Below, one piece after another: positions 44,866-55,874 of a DNA stretch of 64,000 nt. The position numbers and the translations under genes are program-made. The DNA lies in contig CM043963.1 of assembly GCA_014529385.2 (NCBI GenBank), positions 96,982,412-97,046,411 on the forward strand, read 5' to 3'. The notes beneath the pieces are model-generated. The model made no database searches and was not told where the DNA came from. It worked only from the letters and a program-made list of their open reading frames with translations. Source of the stretch: Adiantum capillus-veneris (taxonomy: Eukaryota; Streptophyta; Polypodiopsida; Polypodiales; Pteridaceae). Numbering within the stretch: the stretch's first letter is position 1; each line of letters begins with the position of its first letter.

Positions 44866-47800
44866 ATGTATTTAAGGTCAAGAGCCTTTGTTAAGTCAGG
44901 AGCTAAAAGTGTCAAAAGTCAAGTAAGCACCACGTCCACCGAAGAGAGTGTAACTCAGACGAGACTAGACCCATTAGCGCCAATCATTGAAGAGGGTAGT
45001 GATACTGACACTTCGTCGAAAAATTCCTTCTTCATGATGGGGAGTCAACAGCCAGGAGGTTTCAACGGTGAAGGACCAATGCCAGGGGGGAGCACCTCCC
45101 TACATCCTTTGAACCAAACCAAGTTCACTATAATCTTCTTGGAAGGAACTAACTCGAGGGGAGCCTTAGTTTATTCTGACTATCGGGGACGCAAGTGTAT
45201 TTGTATTGAAGAAAGACCGGCTCAGAGACTAGAGATAATTCGAGTCTATGATGACGGAGACAGATTCCAAGACGAAAAGGAGAACCACTATCTGATAGTG
45301 AGTAACCCTAAGGATTACAACAGATATGGGGATAACATGGCAAAAAGGAAAATGGTTTCAGAAACCCAAGAACCGCCTCCTAATATTGATCGACCTGGAG
45401 CGCTTTTTATGTATGATAAGAAAACAACCAGGGTCCCAACCTATAATAAGAATGTAGGGATTTACAAGCATGAAAGCGAGGGAATAGTCTCTTACTTTCG
45501 ATGCAAGGAACCCTACCTAAACGAATTAAGCAAAGACAAGGCTCTTTACTTATTTTCTTATGAAACTGCTATGGGGAAGGATATTGTTTTTGTTGATAGA
45601 TACGGGCGAGAATACAAACGTATTGTCCCAGAAGAGGTTGAAAAGGCAACAGTTCCGGGAGCATCGACCTATGGCCCCGACGAAGTACCAAGAGCCACCT
45701 ACACCCCTAGCAAGTCGAAAAATCCCTTTTCAGAAGAGTATGACGCTACCTCACATTCTACCCGACAACCGACATCCAGCTACCAGGATGAACCAGCTAC
45801 TCAGCCATCATTGCAGGCATGGCTTCGACAGAGTGCTACATTAGAACAAGACCGAACCCAAGAGGGTTATCAAACCGCACGAGGGTTAAGGGATTTACAA
45901 GAACCACCACTCTATGCACAATATCAAGGAGAGAGTAAGCCAAAGACTCAGGGGTCAACTGAGCCTGGGAAAACACCTCGAGAACGAGTTCGGAGAGATG
46001 AACCATCTCTCACGAGAACTGTTAGAAATTATGGATTAGGAGCACCATTGGGAGAAGAACCTGGCCACTACAGAAGACCAAAGGAGGTATATCGACTAGG
46101 ACGGGGAGATCCTATGATGAGATTTGTAGACCATCGTAGAATTAGACCTTCTCAAGTGCAAAAATCGGTAAACAAGAAATATACGGGAAGCAGGGATTCG
46201 AGAGATCATGTAGCAGCCTTTGTGCGTGTAATTAGAGCTGAAGAGGTGTTAGAATTTCCTACCCAATTTGCAGGATTCGGTTTAACCTTAGAGGATGATG
46301 CTGCTACATGGTTTGACTCGGTGGAGCGAAGAGACTTTGAGTCTATGGAGGAATTTTTTGACGAGTTTATCGAGGAATTCTCACAAAGGGGAATAGCTCA
46401 TAATACAGTCTCACAAATCCATAAATTCAAACAGAAAGATGGAGAGTCTGTGCAAAAGGCAGCCCTCCGATTAAAAAGATATGTTAAGTTCTGCCCCGTG
46501 GAAGAACTGCCAACTCAGTCTAAACTTATGATTATATTTATTCAAGGACTAAGGAATACAGATCTTCAAAAGGACGTACATATGAAAAGGAGCACGACGT
46601 TGAATGATTTAACCAAGGAATCTCTATACCTTGTGGACAATTGTGTGTTCTACAAAGAGGGTGAGCTCAAGGATCTTGACAATGATTCTTCCTCGCAACA
46701 AAGCGGAAGCAAGTCTGCTAAGACAACACTGAAAGGAGAAGTAGCGGTAAGCCAAGAGAAGCTTGTAGAGGAAGTGCTTAAAAAGATTAACTTGTATTCC
46801 AAACCACAAGCTAAACAACCAAAATGGTGTGCGATTGAACAAAAATGGACAAACCATGGGACGGAGGAGTTTTATTATAACAAGGGATATGTGAGAGAAC
46901 GACCATATGCTCCGCAAGCTCAGGCGACATCCCCTCAAATCCCACCGATGCCTAGATATCAGACAGGCAACCTACCAGGACCTGTAGGTGTAGAAAGACC
47001 ACAATCAGTGTTGGGACAACAACCACCCCTACCAGGATTACAACCAATCAGCATAAGATACACACCCACAATAACTGAGTCGGAGGAGAAGGCTTTGGTA
47101 CATATGCATGCATACTACGACGAGTCCAATGGATATGCAGCGAGCTCTGACTGTTATCCACCGGAAGAACCCTCTACACTAGAACCATGGATCATGATGG
47201 GAAATACATGACCACCAACTGCTGCACAGGCAGCGGGAGAAGGACGATATAGCCTGGATGAAAGAACACTGTTGTTCATAGCCAACGGAGGCATGAGCGG
47301 GCAAAGAATTGCACACCAACAAAGAGGAGCTCCATGAGCACCTCAACAGCCTAAAGGACCATGCTACAAGTGTGGTGGAGACCATTGGCTGAGGGACTGT
47401 CCACATGAAAAAATCATTAGGGTCAACGCATATTACACGGAGTGTGGAATTACTCACTTGATCCCTAATTGCCCTAAAAACCCGAGCAAAGGAGAAAAAA
47501 CTACCTTGAATATGCTGGGAGCGCTGCCTTCCAGTGGAGGGTCAGAAAACGAAACTCCGATTCCTGTTAAGGTCTTGACGAGATCCCAAGCAAGGAAAAA
47601 TGACAATCACCCCAGGATTAACGATGAAAATCAAGAAGAAATCAAGACTGACAAGTCTAGAGTCAGTCGTGATAATCCTTGGAAAGAACAAAGAGCAAAA
47701 ATGAAAGCTAGACGTGAGCGAAAACAAAAAGATGTAGAAGCTGAGCTAACGATAGCTCGAGAGCAACTTAAACAGCAAAGAGACTTTGAATCTCTAAAAT

Positions 47801-48225
47801 CAACGGAGGGACCAAGAAGTGCAAGCTCCAGAGGGTCGGTATTGGTAGATAAGATCAATGAACCCTTAGATGCAATCTTGCAAGCATATGAAGCAAGATT
47901 GAAGAACAGACAGACTCTAGAGCAAAGGTGGATGACATATCCATATCTAGAGATAGAAAAACAGAGACTAGAGATGTGCAAACAGCTGATTGAAACTGCA
48001 CAAGCTTTACTGGAGCCTTCACCTGTGGAAGCGGGAGATAGAGTAATCAAACCGCCAAACAATGAAACACCTCACAAAACCGAACAAAGGATACCGGACA
48101 AGATAGAAAACGTTAAATCCTTGCCGGATGTAGAGGATGCAAGAGACGTGCCTAATAGCACGGATGAATCACTGAAAGATCTTCCACCATATTCCACTAT
48201 TGTGGAAGAAAATTGGTCTGAAGAG
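44866..48225 (+). pseudogene. Element C gag with long N-terminal extension, broken by stops and element G
   Basis: From the ATG at 44866 the frame runs 781 codons to a TGA (47209-47211). The same frame continues past a second TGA (47335-47337) to the G insertion. Residues ~80-270 form an unusual N-terminal extension with two Y/F-D-x-x-G-R-type stretches (VYSDYRGRKCICIEE; VFVDRYGREYKR). Residues ~330-440 are Pro/Glu/Arg-rich. The capsid domain is at ~440-590 (FAGFGLTLEDDAATWFDSV, IHKFKQKDGESVQKAALRLK). A CCHC knuckle CYKCGGDHWLRDC follows at about 47363-47402, with a second Cys/His cluster just after. Then comes a charged coiled-coil region (47690-47990). Both stops fit CGA to TGA change. Confidence 0.85.
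48221..48225. repeat. Target-site duplication AAGAG, left copy (element G)
   Basis: AAGAG before the G LTR, repeated at 52345-52349. Counting one copy, the element C frame is continuous. Confidence 0.93.
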
Positions 48226-48618
48226 TGTAATGGCTATTGCCTGCACTGGAGCAATAGGCATTACGGGAATGATTACCCGCAACTACATTATATGAACATC
48301 AACATATAGAATGACAAGAGAAGGAAGTACACAATACACAAGCACATAACACCTCTTGCTTCATTCATGTATATTCCAGACTCAGAGTTACAACAGTAGA
48401 TGCCATGAATATCATGGAGATTGGTTAAGTTACATCAAAAGACAGGTATGCCCCTCCATATATAACCGCTGCCCCAGCGCAGATCGGGAACGGTGCACAC
48501 ACTCCTGTCCCACGATATCCCATGAAGAACTGTCGCTACGGCCACCATATACCACATGACTCCTGATCCGCAGTGTCCAGACCTCCGCAGGACCACATGT
48601 GCGGCTAATGCCGTAACA
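48226..48618 (-). repeat. 3' LTR of element G
   Basis: 393 bp, the partner of 51952-52344. A TATATA motif on the minus strand near 48457-48464 is the likely promoter. Confidence 0.95.
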
Positions 48619-48652
48619 TCTGGCACGCACGATGGATTGCGCGAACCCACAC

Positions 48653-49495
48653 TCAGCGCCTCCGGTTGGAAGGTTCTGGTGGCTGCTCTGCACCCTGCTC
48701 TGGTGAAGAGGTAATATCAATATAGCGAAAGCCTCTAAAATCTGCAGTATGTACCCGATGGACCTCATCCAGAAGATGTGGATCTATCTCAATTTGTTCC
48801 GGCCAGGCAGCCCGAGGAATGAACTGTGTTGGCAAAGAGGTAATAAAAGCTATTTTTGGCTTATCCCGCAATGCCATTCGGATTTGATTATATCCACTAA
48901 ATCCATCCAAAAAAGTATACATCTCATGTGCTGCTACATCATCCAAAATGGAATCCAAAAACGGAAGAGGAAAAGGATCCGGAACAGTAGCTGCATTCAA
49001 TTTCGGGTAATCCACACAAATTCGGATTTGCTTATTTTTCTTTGGTACGACCACAATTGGAGAAATCCACTCCGGATTACCAATAGGGGTAATAAAACCC
49101 ACTTCCAACAGGCGATCAATTTCCATCTTAACTTGCTTTGCCACATTCGGATTCATCCTGTATGAGTGTTGCTTCACTAGCACCGCATCCGGTTTCAGAT
49201 TGATCGTGTGCTGATAAAACTTAGGATCCAATCCCTGCATATCCGCATATTCCCATGCAAAAACATCCTTAAACTCTGACAGTAACTTGATCAAATCATC
49301 TCTAAAACTTGCCTCCAGCTGCTTACTAATGTATATGGGTTGCGACTCCGCTTGCTCCCCAAGAAAAACCTTCTCTAATTCATCTTCCTTAACACTAGAA
49401 TGGTAACCTAACAGGACATAAAAGTGTCCTTTCAGGGTTTTGGGAAAAAATTCCAAAACCATAGTAGATCCACTCATTTTGAAAAATCCTTTCAT
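48653..49495 (-). pseudogene. Element G RT, internally deleted and fused to the pol tail
   Basis: The 280-codon frame holds the RT N-terminal half: LLSEFKDVFAWEYADMQGLD, YRMNPNVAKQVKMEIDRLLE, WISPIVVVPKKNKQIRICVD, then TFLDGFSGYNQIRMALRDK with the motif-A Asp, up to KPKIAFIT. It then passes without a frame break into about 60 residues (FIPRAAWPEQIEIDPHLLDE, ending SNRRR) that look like a pol C-terminal tail. Motif B, the Y-x-D-D box, RNase H and integrase are deleted. The clean in-frame join suggests one deletion event. Confidence 0.85.
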
Positions 49496-49860
49496 GAGCT
49501 TATAGTTCTCATCCCTTGGTCACTACAAGCCTCCAAAGTTGATGGACCAGTGCATTTTGCCCAAAACAGCAATTTCTTACGGTTGATTGCATATAAATAA
49601 GAGTGGAGATTTTTGTAGGACATGAGATAAAATGCCCCGTTCAATTCAATGGGCTGGTGACCAAAACATATGGTTTCTTTTACCTCACTAATTTCTTTTT
49701 GAGCAAAAAAAATAGGTACAAAAAAGTTGCATTTTTGCCATTTTGCGGACCTATCATCAAAGTTTCTATAGTCACGCTCAATACAGATACTATATACATG
49801 TTTTCTTAGTTCCCTTTGGGCCTCTGGATTCAAAAGGATCCATGGAGCATGTCAAAAGGA
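49496..49860 (-). other. Element G segment between gag and RT, no protease motif found
   Basis: Open minus-strand frames exist (for example 49833-49492), but no D-S/T-G retropepsin triad is readable in any minus frame. The protease has been lost or replaced. Function unknown. Confidence 0.5.
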
Positions 49861-50940
49861 TAATGGATCTCTTACAATTGGAACCTTGGGGGCAATGATA
49901 AAGTGCTAAATACAGCAAACATGAAAAAACTGGGTTTAGCATTATGATCCTATTCGCCGGCAACGGGACCGAATCATCATCCTCGCTTTCAACCTTCCCA
50001 ATGGCGACTTCCCGCAGCTTAGTGGCCGATTTTCGCAGCAATGCATTATGAAAATTCGGGACTAATTTCAGCAATGAACCCAGAGGTACTTGAATTGGTG
50101 ACATGAGAACCTCTTTCCAAACTGAATTCCACTCCTCCTGTTCTTTAATATCATCCTTATTTCCAGCTTTCCCTTCCTTTATTTCCAGACCCACAGTCGA
50201 TGGCATAGTCGATATCGATGGACCTGTTGTCTTCACTGATGGTGCGGATTGTGGCAACCAGGACACTGTCTTTTTCCGCACTTCTTCCTGAACCGTCCAA
50301 TCCGGAATTTTCACATCGGGAGCTGGAACCACACTTTTACCCGATCGCGTGATTAATGAAACCACTGGGTCAGACTCCTCCAGTCCTTCAATCTGAACCA
50401 TAGCCACACTAGGCTGTTTCCCTACAGCTCGTTCCTGCTTTTTCCGATCGTATTCCATAGCTTCAGTACACTCAGATCGCCAATGTCCATCCCCCAAACA
50501 GAAAAGACATGTCTTGGGGCGATTAGGATCTCTGCCACCTCTTCCGCGACCTCGTCCTTACCCTTGACCCCGTCCTCCTGCTTGACCTTGCATAGGCGTC
50601 TCTGATGTATGAGCATGAGCCATCGCCACAGCAGGCTCTTGTCCCTGCCCTATCTGTGGTTGTTGCCAGGTAGAAGAGTCCCCTCTACTCCGACAACCCC
50701 GGCCATTGAAATAACATTCCACTGTATTATGAGTATTGGTCGTGAAAATCGCACACCACTTCTGATTCATTGCACATTCCTGAGCAGCATGGCCCGGATT
50801 CCGACATTGGGTACACCATATTTCCTTCAGAATTTTAGCCACTGCAACCGACTCCGTCGATCCGGATGATACACCTTTCCCGTGATGCTGGGATTTTTTC
50901 CGTGGTGTCTCCTCCGATTCTTTCCCCGAATCGCTGTTGC
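49861..50940 (-). pseudogene. Element G gag C-terminal region with zinc knuckles
   Basis: Minus strand: CTQCRNPGHAAQEC (about 50770-50815) is a CCHC knuckle. A second Cys/His group (CAIFTTNTHNTVEC) follows, then Gly/Arg-rich sequence, then after a frameshift a third knuckle ending GDGHWRSEC (about 50470-50500). A linker of about 200 residues leads to the RT side. Several knuckles in series are common in plant gypsy gag proteins. Frame changes near 50560 and 50500 break it. Confidence 0.75.
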
Positions 50941-50941
50941 C

Positions 50942-51907
50942 TCAGTACGAGGAATCAGATACTGCGGATTCCGACTTCGAACTATCACTGTCACTATCCT
51001 GTGACTTCCAATGAGATTTCTTCTTGTCTTTCTTCTTCGACTTCTTTGGATATTCCGTATCCTCTAAAGCCTCTCTTGCTACTACAGCCCTAGCAATCAC
51101 AGTATCCAGTGGAGTAGTTACCTTATCCATTGTTGCCATAGCCGTTCTAAGATCCTTGTTGAGCCCCCGTAAAAAATAATCATTCAGCACTTCGGCTGTC
51201 GGCCTTTGTGCCTGAGGTACCCTCTGCAAAAGCATCCGAAATTTTGCAGCGTAATCCTCCACTAGCAATGACTTCTGTCGGAGCGTTCGAAGCTTCTCCA
51301 AATGTTGAGGGACTGTCTTTTCCGTTCGAAACCTTCGTAGAAATGCTATGGATCCGTCGGCATATGTCTGAAAATGGTCATCAGGGTATTCAGACAACCA
51401 TTTCGCAGCTTTCCGTGAGAGTGTAGATTCAAACACCGATTGTTGATGGAGAGGAATCACCACCCCAGGATTATTCAATCCATAATCTTTGTTGAATTGG
51501 TGCAAATGTGCATCAGGGTCTTCACTCGAAAGACCTCGAAACCAACTATACTTAATCTGAGGATGAGCCATCACCCCTTGCCCAACTGTTCCTCCTCCTC
51601 CCGGGAAAAGTTGACGAGCACTAGGAGGTGGAAACAGTGGAGGAGATTCCCCCAGACTGCTTACCGGAGACGGTGGTGGAGCAACTTGTGTGGGTGAGGG
51701 TGAACGTACGACAGGAGGACATGACTGACTGCGCAGAGTACGTCTCGCTCGCCGCAACTGCCTACCATGCACCGAGCTTGGTGATGGAGATACAGATTCC
51801 GCAATCTGCGGTGAAGAAAAGACAAGTTCATCTGAACTGCCTCTCCTCCGTCGTCTTCCTACAATTGGAACCACAGGGTCAGGCGGACCCTGCGACCTAG
51901 TGCGCAT
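50942..51907 (-). CDS. Element G gag, intact capsid-region ORF (321 residues)
   Basis: Starts MRTRSQGPPDP only about 45 nt from the LTR end, leaving almost no leader. Residues 1-110 are Arg/Ser/Pro-rich and disordered. The capsid domain spans ~115-270 (YSWFRGLSSEDPDAHLHQFN, STLSRKAAKWLSEY, FLRRFRTEKTVPQHLEKLRT, YFLRGLNKDLRTAMATMDK). A Lys/Ser/Asp-rich tail follows. It would form the particle shell and bind RNA. The ORF is complete despite ~6% LTR divergence; the frame ends just before the knuckle region. Confidence 0.88.
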   Translation of the reverse strand: MRTRSQGPPDPVVPIVGRRRRRGSSDELVFSSPQIAESVSPSPSSVHGRQLRRARRTLRSQSCPPVVRSPSPTQVAPPPSPVSSLGESPPLFPPPSARQLFPGGGGTVGQGVMAHPQIKYSWFRGLSSEDPDAHLHQFNKDYGLNNPGVVIPLHQQSVFESTLSRKAAKWLSEYPDDHFQTYADGSIAFLRRFRTEKTVPQHLEKLRTLRQKSLLVEDYAAKFRMLLQRVPQAQRPTAEVLNDYFLRGLNKDLRTAMATMDKVTTPLDTVIARAVVAREALEDTEYPKKSKKKDKKKSHWKSQDSDSDSSKSESAVSDSSY

Positions 51908-51925
51908 GCATATTCATCGCAGGTT

Positions 51926-51949
51926 GTCCATCACGCATCGTGGTCGCCA
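51926..51949 (-). promoter_or_regulatory. Candidate primer-binding site, element G
   Basis: On the minus strand TGGCGACCACGATGCG begins 2 nt after the LTR end (...ATTACA). TGGCGA starts are seen with tRNA-Arg-type primers, but I cannot confirm the tRNA. Confidence 0.5.
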
Positions 51950-51951
51950 GA

Positions 51952-52344
51952 TGTAATGGCTATTGCCCGCACTGGAGAAATAGGCATTACAGGAATGATT
52001 ACCCGCAACTACATTATAAAAACATCAACATATAGAATGACAAGAGAAGGAAGTACACAGTACACAGGCACAGAACACCTCTTGCTTCATTCATGTATAT
52101 TCCAGACTGATAGTTACAACAGTAGATGCCATGAATATCATAGAGATTGGTTAAGTTACATCAAAAGACAGGTATGCCCCTCCATATACAACCACTGCCC
52201 CAACGCAGATCGGGAACGGTGCGCACACTCCTGTCCCATGATATCCCATGAAGAACTGCCGCTACGGCCACCACGTACCGCATGACTCCTGATCCGTAGT
52301 GTCCAGACCTCCGCAAGACCGCATGTGCGGCTAATGCCATAACA
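51952..52344 (-). repeat. 5' LTR of element G
   Basis: 393 bp, partner of 48226-48618, same TGTAAT...AACA ends. Confidence 0.95.
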
Positions 52345-52349
52345 AAGAG
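52345..52349. repeat. Target-site duplication AAGAG, right copy (element G)
   Basis: Matches 48221-48225. Confidence 0.93.
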
Positions 52350-54419
52350 CTATGGGAAACGGTGCGAAAAGTTCAACAAAAATATGAGACAAAAACAGTC
52401 GAGTCGGCGCCTTTCTCGGAGTTGAACTTGAATAAGCCTCCATGGGATTTAGACGTTAAATCATTTCAAGGGGATAATGATTCAGTTGCATCCGAAGATA
52501 GCAGACCAGAATCACTCAGAACTTTGCCATCATATATGGGGGACAATGAGGCAAGGTCAGAAATTCGAAGAGTACCTTCTCAAAGAATAGGCGGGTCAAA
52601 TCAATTGGACACTAAAATCCTGACAGACTTGTTGACCACTCCGGTCAAGTGTACACTCACATTGGCAGAATTGTTAAAAATTAGGCCAAGCATGTGGACG
52701 GAAGTGGGCAAATGTCTTGAAAAATTTGGCATAAGGAGACCTCTTAAGTTCTTCGAAACCGAGCTTAATGACACAGAACGGAAGAGAGTCAACACTAGAC
52801 CAGTGCCACTCAACAAGGTAGGAGAGTATTGTGAAGGTGAAGACGGCAACACAACCCTACCAATTGAGTATAACGGCATAGAGACTAAGACAATACTTGA
52901 TAGTGGAGCTGGCATTGCCATTGCGACCAAAATGCTATGGGAAAAATGGAGAAAACCAGCAATACGAACAACTAGAATGAAATTGCAACTGGCGGATGGG
53001 CACATAGAAAGGCCTATAGGATTGCTTGAGGCAATTGTGGTATCTTCCTGTGGCATAGAGTACGAACATACCTTTGCCATAGTAGATTTCGGCAAGAAGA
53101 AAAACTATGAAATTATCCTTGGTAGGCCGTTCATGAGGCAACTCAAAATGGTGCAGGACTGGGGGTATGATTATTTGTATCTAAGACATGCTGAAACTAC
53201 TACAAGTGTAAACATGAAAAATCATAGCTACCATGATGTCACGAGAACCCCTGTGGAAGAATTTGACTCAGCTGCCATTAGTGGATCAAAAGTCCCAGCG
53301 TGGCTTTGTAAGAAAAAGGAGATATGGATGTGTGGTGCATCTCAATGTAGTGAATTTGACCACAATGAAAGGACACTAGAGAGGGTCTTGGAAGACGATG
53401 CATATATATGAGAACCTTTTCCTGAAGAGAAGCTCGAACCCCTAGAATGGTCTCAAATTTTGGCTACATTGAATGTATGCGTCAATGAAGTCACTCCCAC
53501 CAAATTTTGTGATGAGAATGGCTACGATATCATACCATACTACATGTTGAGCAAAATTGTGGAGGAGGACGAGAACGATGGAGATATTGATAGTATAAGG
53601 ATAAATAAAACAAAAACGAACCTTGAGCTTAAGATAGTGGGCTATGTGGACATCCCCACTAAAGAAATCAAGAAGGAGGGAGAAGAATTTTATGATTCTT
53701 CTTATCAAAGTGAAAACAAGGATAACGAGGATGACGAGAAGTGCGAAAATACGAAAGGAGACGACAATCAAGATCAAGACAATGACGTCTTCTACAATTT
53801 CCCAAACCAAAGTGAGAGATGCCAAAAAAGATACAAGAGTAAACGACACCATATCAGTCCACCAACCAGGGTGAGACCCATGCCGGAGTTTAAGGGTAAG
53901 ACACATTTCCTTATGAACATTCATGCTGTTGATTGTGCTAAGGATAAAGTGTCAGGAATATTTTTTAAGGTTGTTGAAGACTCGGGATTTAAGTCCAGAC
54001 TATTGAAACCTAAGAAAACCAGCAAAGCAAAAAAAAGAGTTGCAATAGAAAAACTGAAAGTCTGTGGTAGTCCAATTATGACGAAAATTGAACGGAAAAC
54101 GAGATACAATGAGTTGAAACAAAAAATTAAAAATGTATGGACAACTGAAATGGAAAGTAGCGATGGAACGAACGCTAGTGATGGGAGTAAAAAGATAGAT
54201 GTACCTCCTCACTATTGTAAGTACACCATTCAGGAAAGAAGATTGGTGGTTCAGCAACCAATGAGGGAGCCTAAATCAAACGAGTCCTACAATGGGCCAG
54301 AGAACGCCAAGAAAATAGACTTAGCAGAGCCAGGAGAAAATCCTCAACCTGCTTACATTGCCACCGATCTAGGTCGAGAAGAAGAGGACTTACTGATCAA
54401 AACACTTAAGGAATTTTGA
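52345..54419 (+). pseudogene. Element C protease and acidic linker
   Basis: Resumes the gag frame after element G. Retropepsin: TKTILDSGAGIAIATKMLWE with an intact D-S-G triad at about 52885-52930, LQLADG flap region, EIILGRPFMRQLKMVQDWGY C-terminal part. A TGA at 53409-53411 interrupts, and the same frame continues into about 320 residues with no known domain: acidic (ENKDNEDDEKCENTKGDDNQ) then Lys-rich. Another TGA at 54417-54419 precedes RT. A linker this long between protease and RT is unusual; it may hold cleavage sites or be a spacer. Both stops fit CGA to TGA. Confidence 0.82.
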
Positions 54420-55874
54420 GATGTATTTGCATGGTCGTACAAAGATTTGAAGGGAGTGGATCCTAACATTTGTGAACATTCAATCCCTCTGAAGTCTGAT
54501 GCAAAGCCAAGCAAACAACGTCCATACACATATAATGAGACATTCGCCAAAAGGATAAAAGAGGAGATAGACAAAATTATGGAGGCTGAATTTATTTATG
54601 AGATAGAGCACATGGACTGGGTGTCCCCAATAGTGGTGGTACCCAAGAAAAACGGGAAATTACGAGTGTGTGTGAATCTCAAGAAGGTAAACGCAGCAAC
54701 AATAAGGGACAACTACCCTCTTCCTATCACTGAACACGTCCTGGAACGAGTAGCAGGCAAGCAAGCCTATAGCTTTATGGACGGATTCTCTGGTTATAAC
54801 CAATTGGGGGTCAAAGTAGAAGATCAATACAAAACAGCGTTTGCAACAGAATGGGGCATATATGCGTTTAGGGTAATGCCATTTGGCTTGACCAATGCTC
54901 CAGCCACATTTCAGAGATTAATGACACACGCTTTTAAATAATACTTGCAAAAATTCTTGGATATTTACATGGACGACTTGTGTGTCTACTCTCTATTGAG
55001 AGAAGACCATATAGATCATCTTAGAAAGGTATTCAAAAAATGCAGAACGTATAGGATTTGCCTCAACCCAAAAAAATGTGTATTCATGGTACGACAAGGT
55101 AAAATCTTAGGCCACATAGTGTCGGCTAATGGAATTACCACTGATGAAGACAAGGTAAAAGTGATCATAGAATTGCCAAGACCAAACACTGTACAAGAGG
55201 TACAATCATTTATGGGACATTGTGGATACTACCGACGTTTTATCTACGTGTACGCTGTAATAGCAAAACCCTTGTATAGTCTAATCACGCTCTTCATTTG
55301 GACCAATGAATGTGAGGAGTCATTCCAGAAACTAAAAGAGGCACTGGTATCTGCACCAATTCTAAAAGCACCAGATTGGTCAAAGATCTTCCATGTACAT
55401 GTAGATGCTTCGGCATTTGCAATAGGCTGTATATTAGCACAACCAGATGAGGGTAAGACGGATTTTCCAATCAGTTATGCTAGTAGACAACTCAACAGTG
55501 AAGAAAACAATTATACTACCACTGAAAGAGAAGGATTGGGTATGATATATGTGGTAAAGAAATTTCGACATTACTTACTCACTAATAAATTCACATTCTT
55601 TGTGGATCATCAGGCACTCTTGTACTTAGTAAACAAACCTTGTAACACAGGACGAATTGTAAGATGGTTCATTGTGTTGTTGGAGTTTGATTTTACGGTA
55701 GTAGTTAAGAAAGGAAAAACTCATCAAAGAGCAGACCACCTTTCTCGATTACTACATGGCGAAAAAGATACCGGGGTAGATGATGATCTCCCAGACGCAT
55801 ACCTGTTTAATATAGAGATGGTACCGAAATGGTTAGAGCAAATTATTCCGTTGCTCAAATTATTCCGTTGCTGA
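54420..55874 (+). pseudogene. Element C reverse transcriptase and RNase H
   Basis: RT: DVFAWSYKDLKGVDPNICEH, WVSPIVVVPKKNGKLRVCVN, YSFMDGFSGYNQLGVKVED (motif A), [17 protein letters not shown] (motif B), a TAA at 54939-54941, then LDIYMDDLCVYS with an intact Y-M-D-D (about 54957-54990) and LGHIVSANGI. RNase H: HVHVDASAFAIGCILAQ, EGLGMIYVVKKFRHYL, VDHQALLYL, RADHLSRLL. One frame throughout. It ends at a 17-bp tandem duplication (CAAATTATTCCGTTGCT twice, about 55838-55872) that shifts the frame. Catalytic residues look intact; stops inactivate it. Confidence 0.9.

Larger units (their letters stand above)
48226..52344 (-). mobile_element. Element G: complete, non-autonomous gypsy retrotransposon nested in C
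   Basis: 4,119 bp with two 393-bp LTRs (TGTAAT...AACA on the plus strand) and a perfect 5-bp target duplication. Coding is on the minus strand: gag (51907-50942) and zinc knuckles, a stretch with no identifiable protease, then a fused truncated RT. RNase H and integrase are missing, so transposition would have needed helper proteins. I count about 24 differences between LTRs (roughly 6%), mostly transitions at former CpG sites. Confidence 0.93.

Noticed and set aside
47631-48062. 143-residue minus-strand frame
   Set aside because: Antisense of the charged coiled-coil end of element C gag.
48749-49165. Plus-strand 138-residue frame inside element G
   Set aside because: Antisense to the readable RT motifs on the minus strand.
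53442-53924. Hydrophobic minus-strand frame (160 residues)
   Set aside because: Antisense of the acidic linker of element C; hydrophobicity comes from reading Asp/Glu codons backward.
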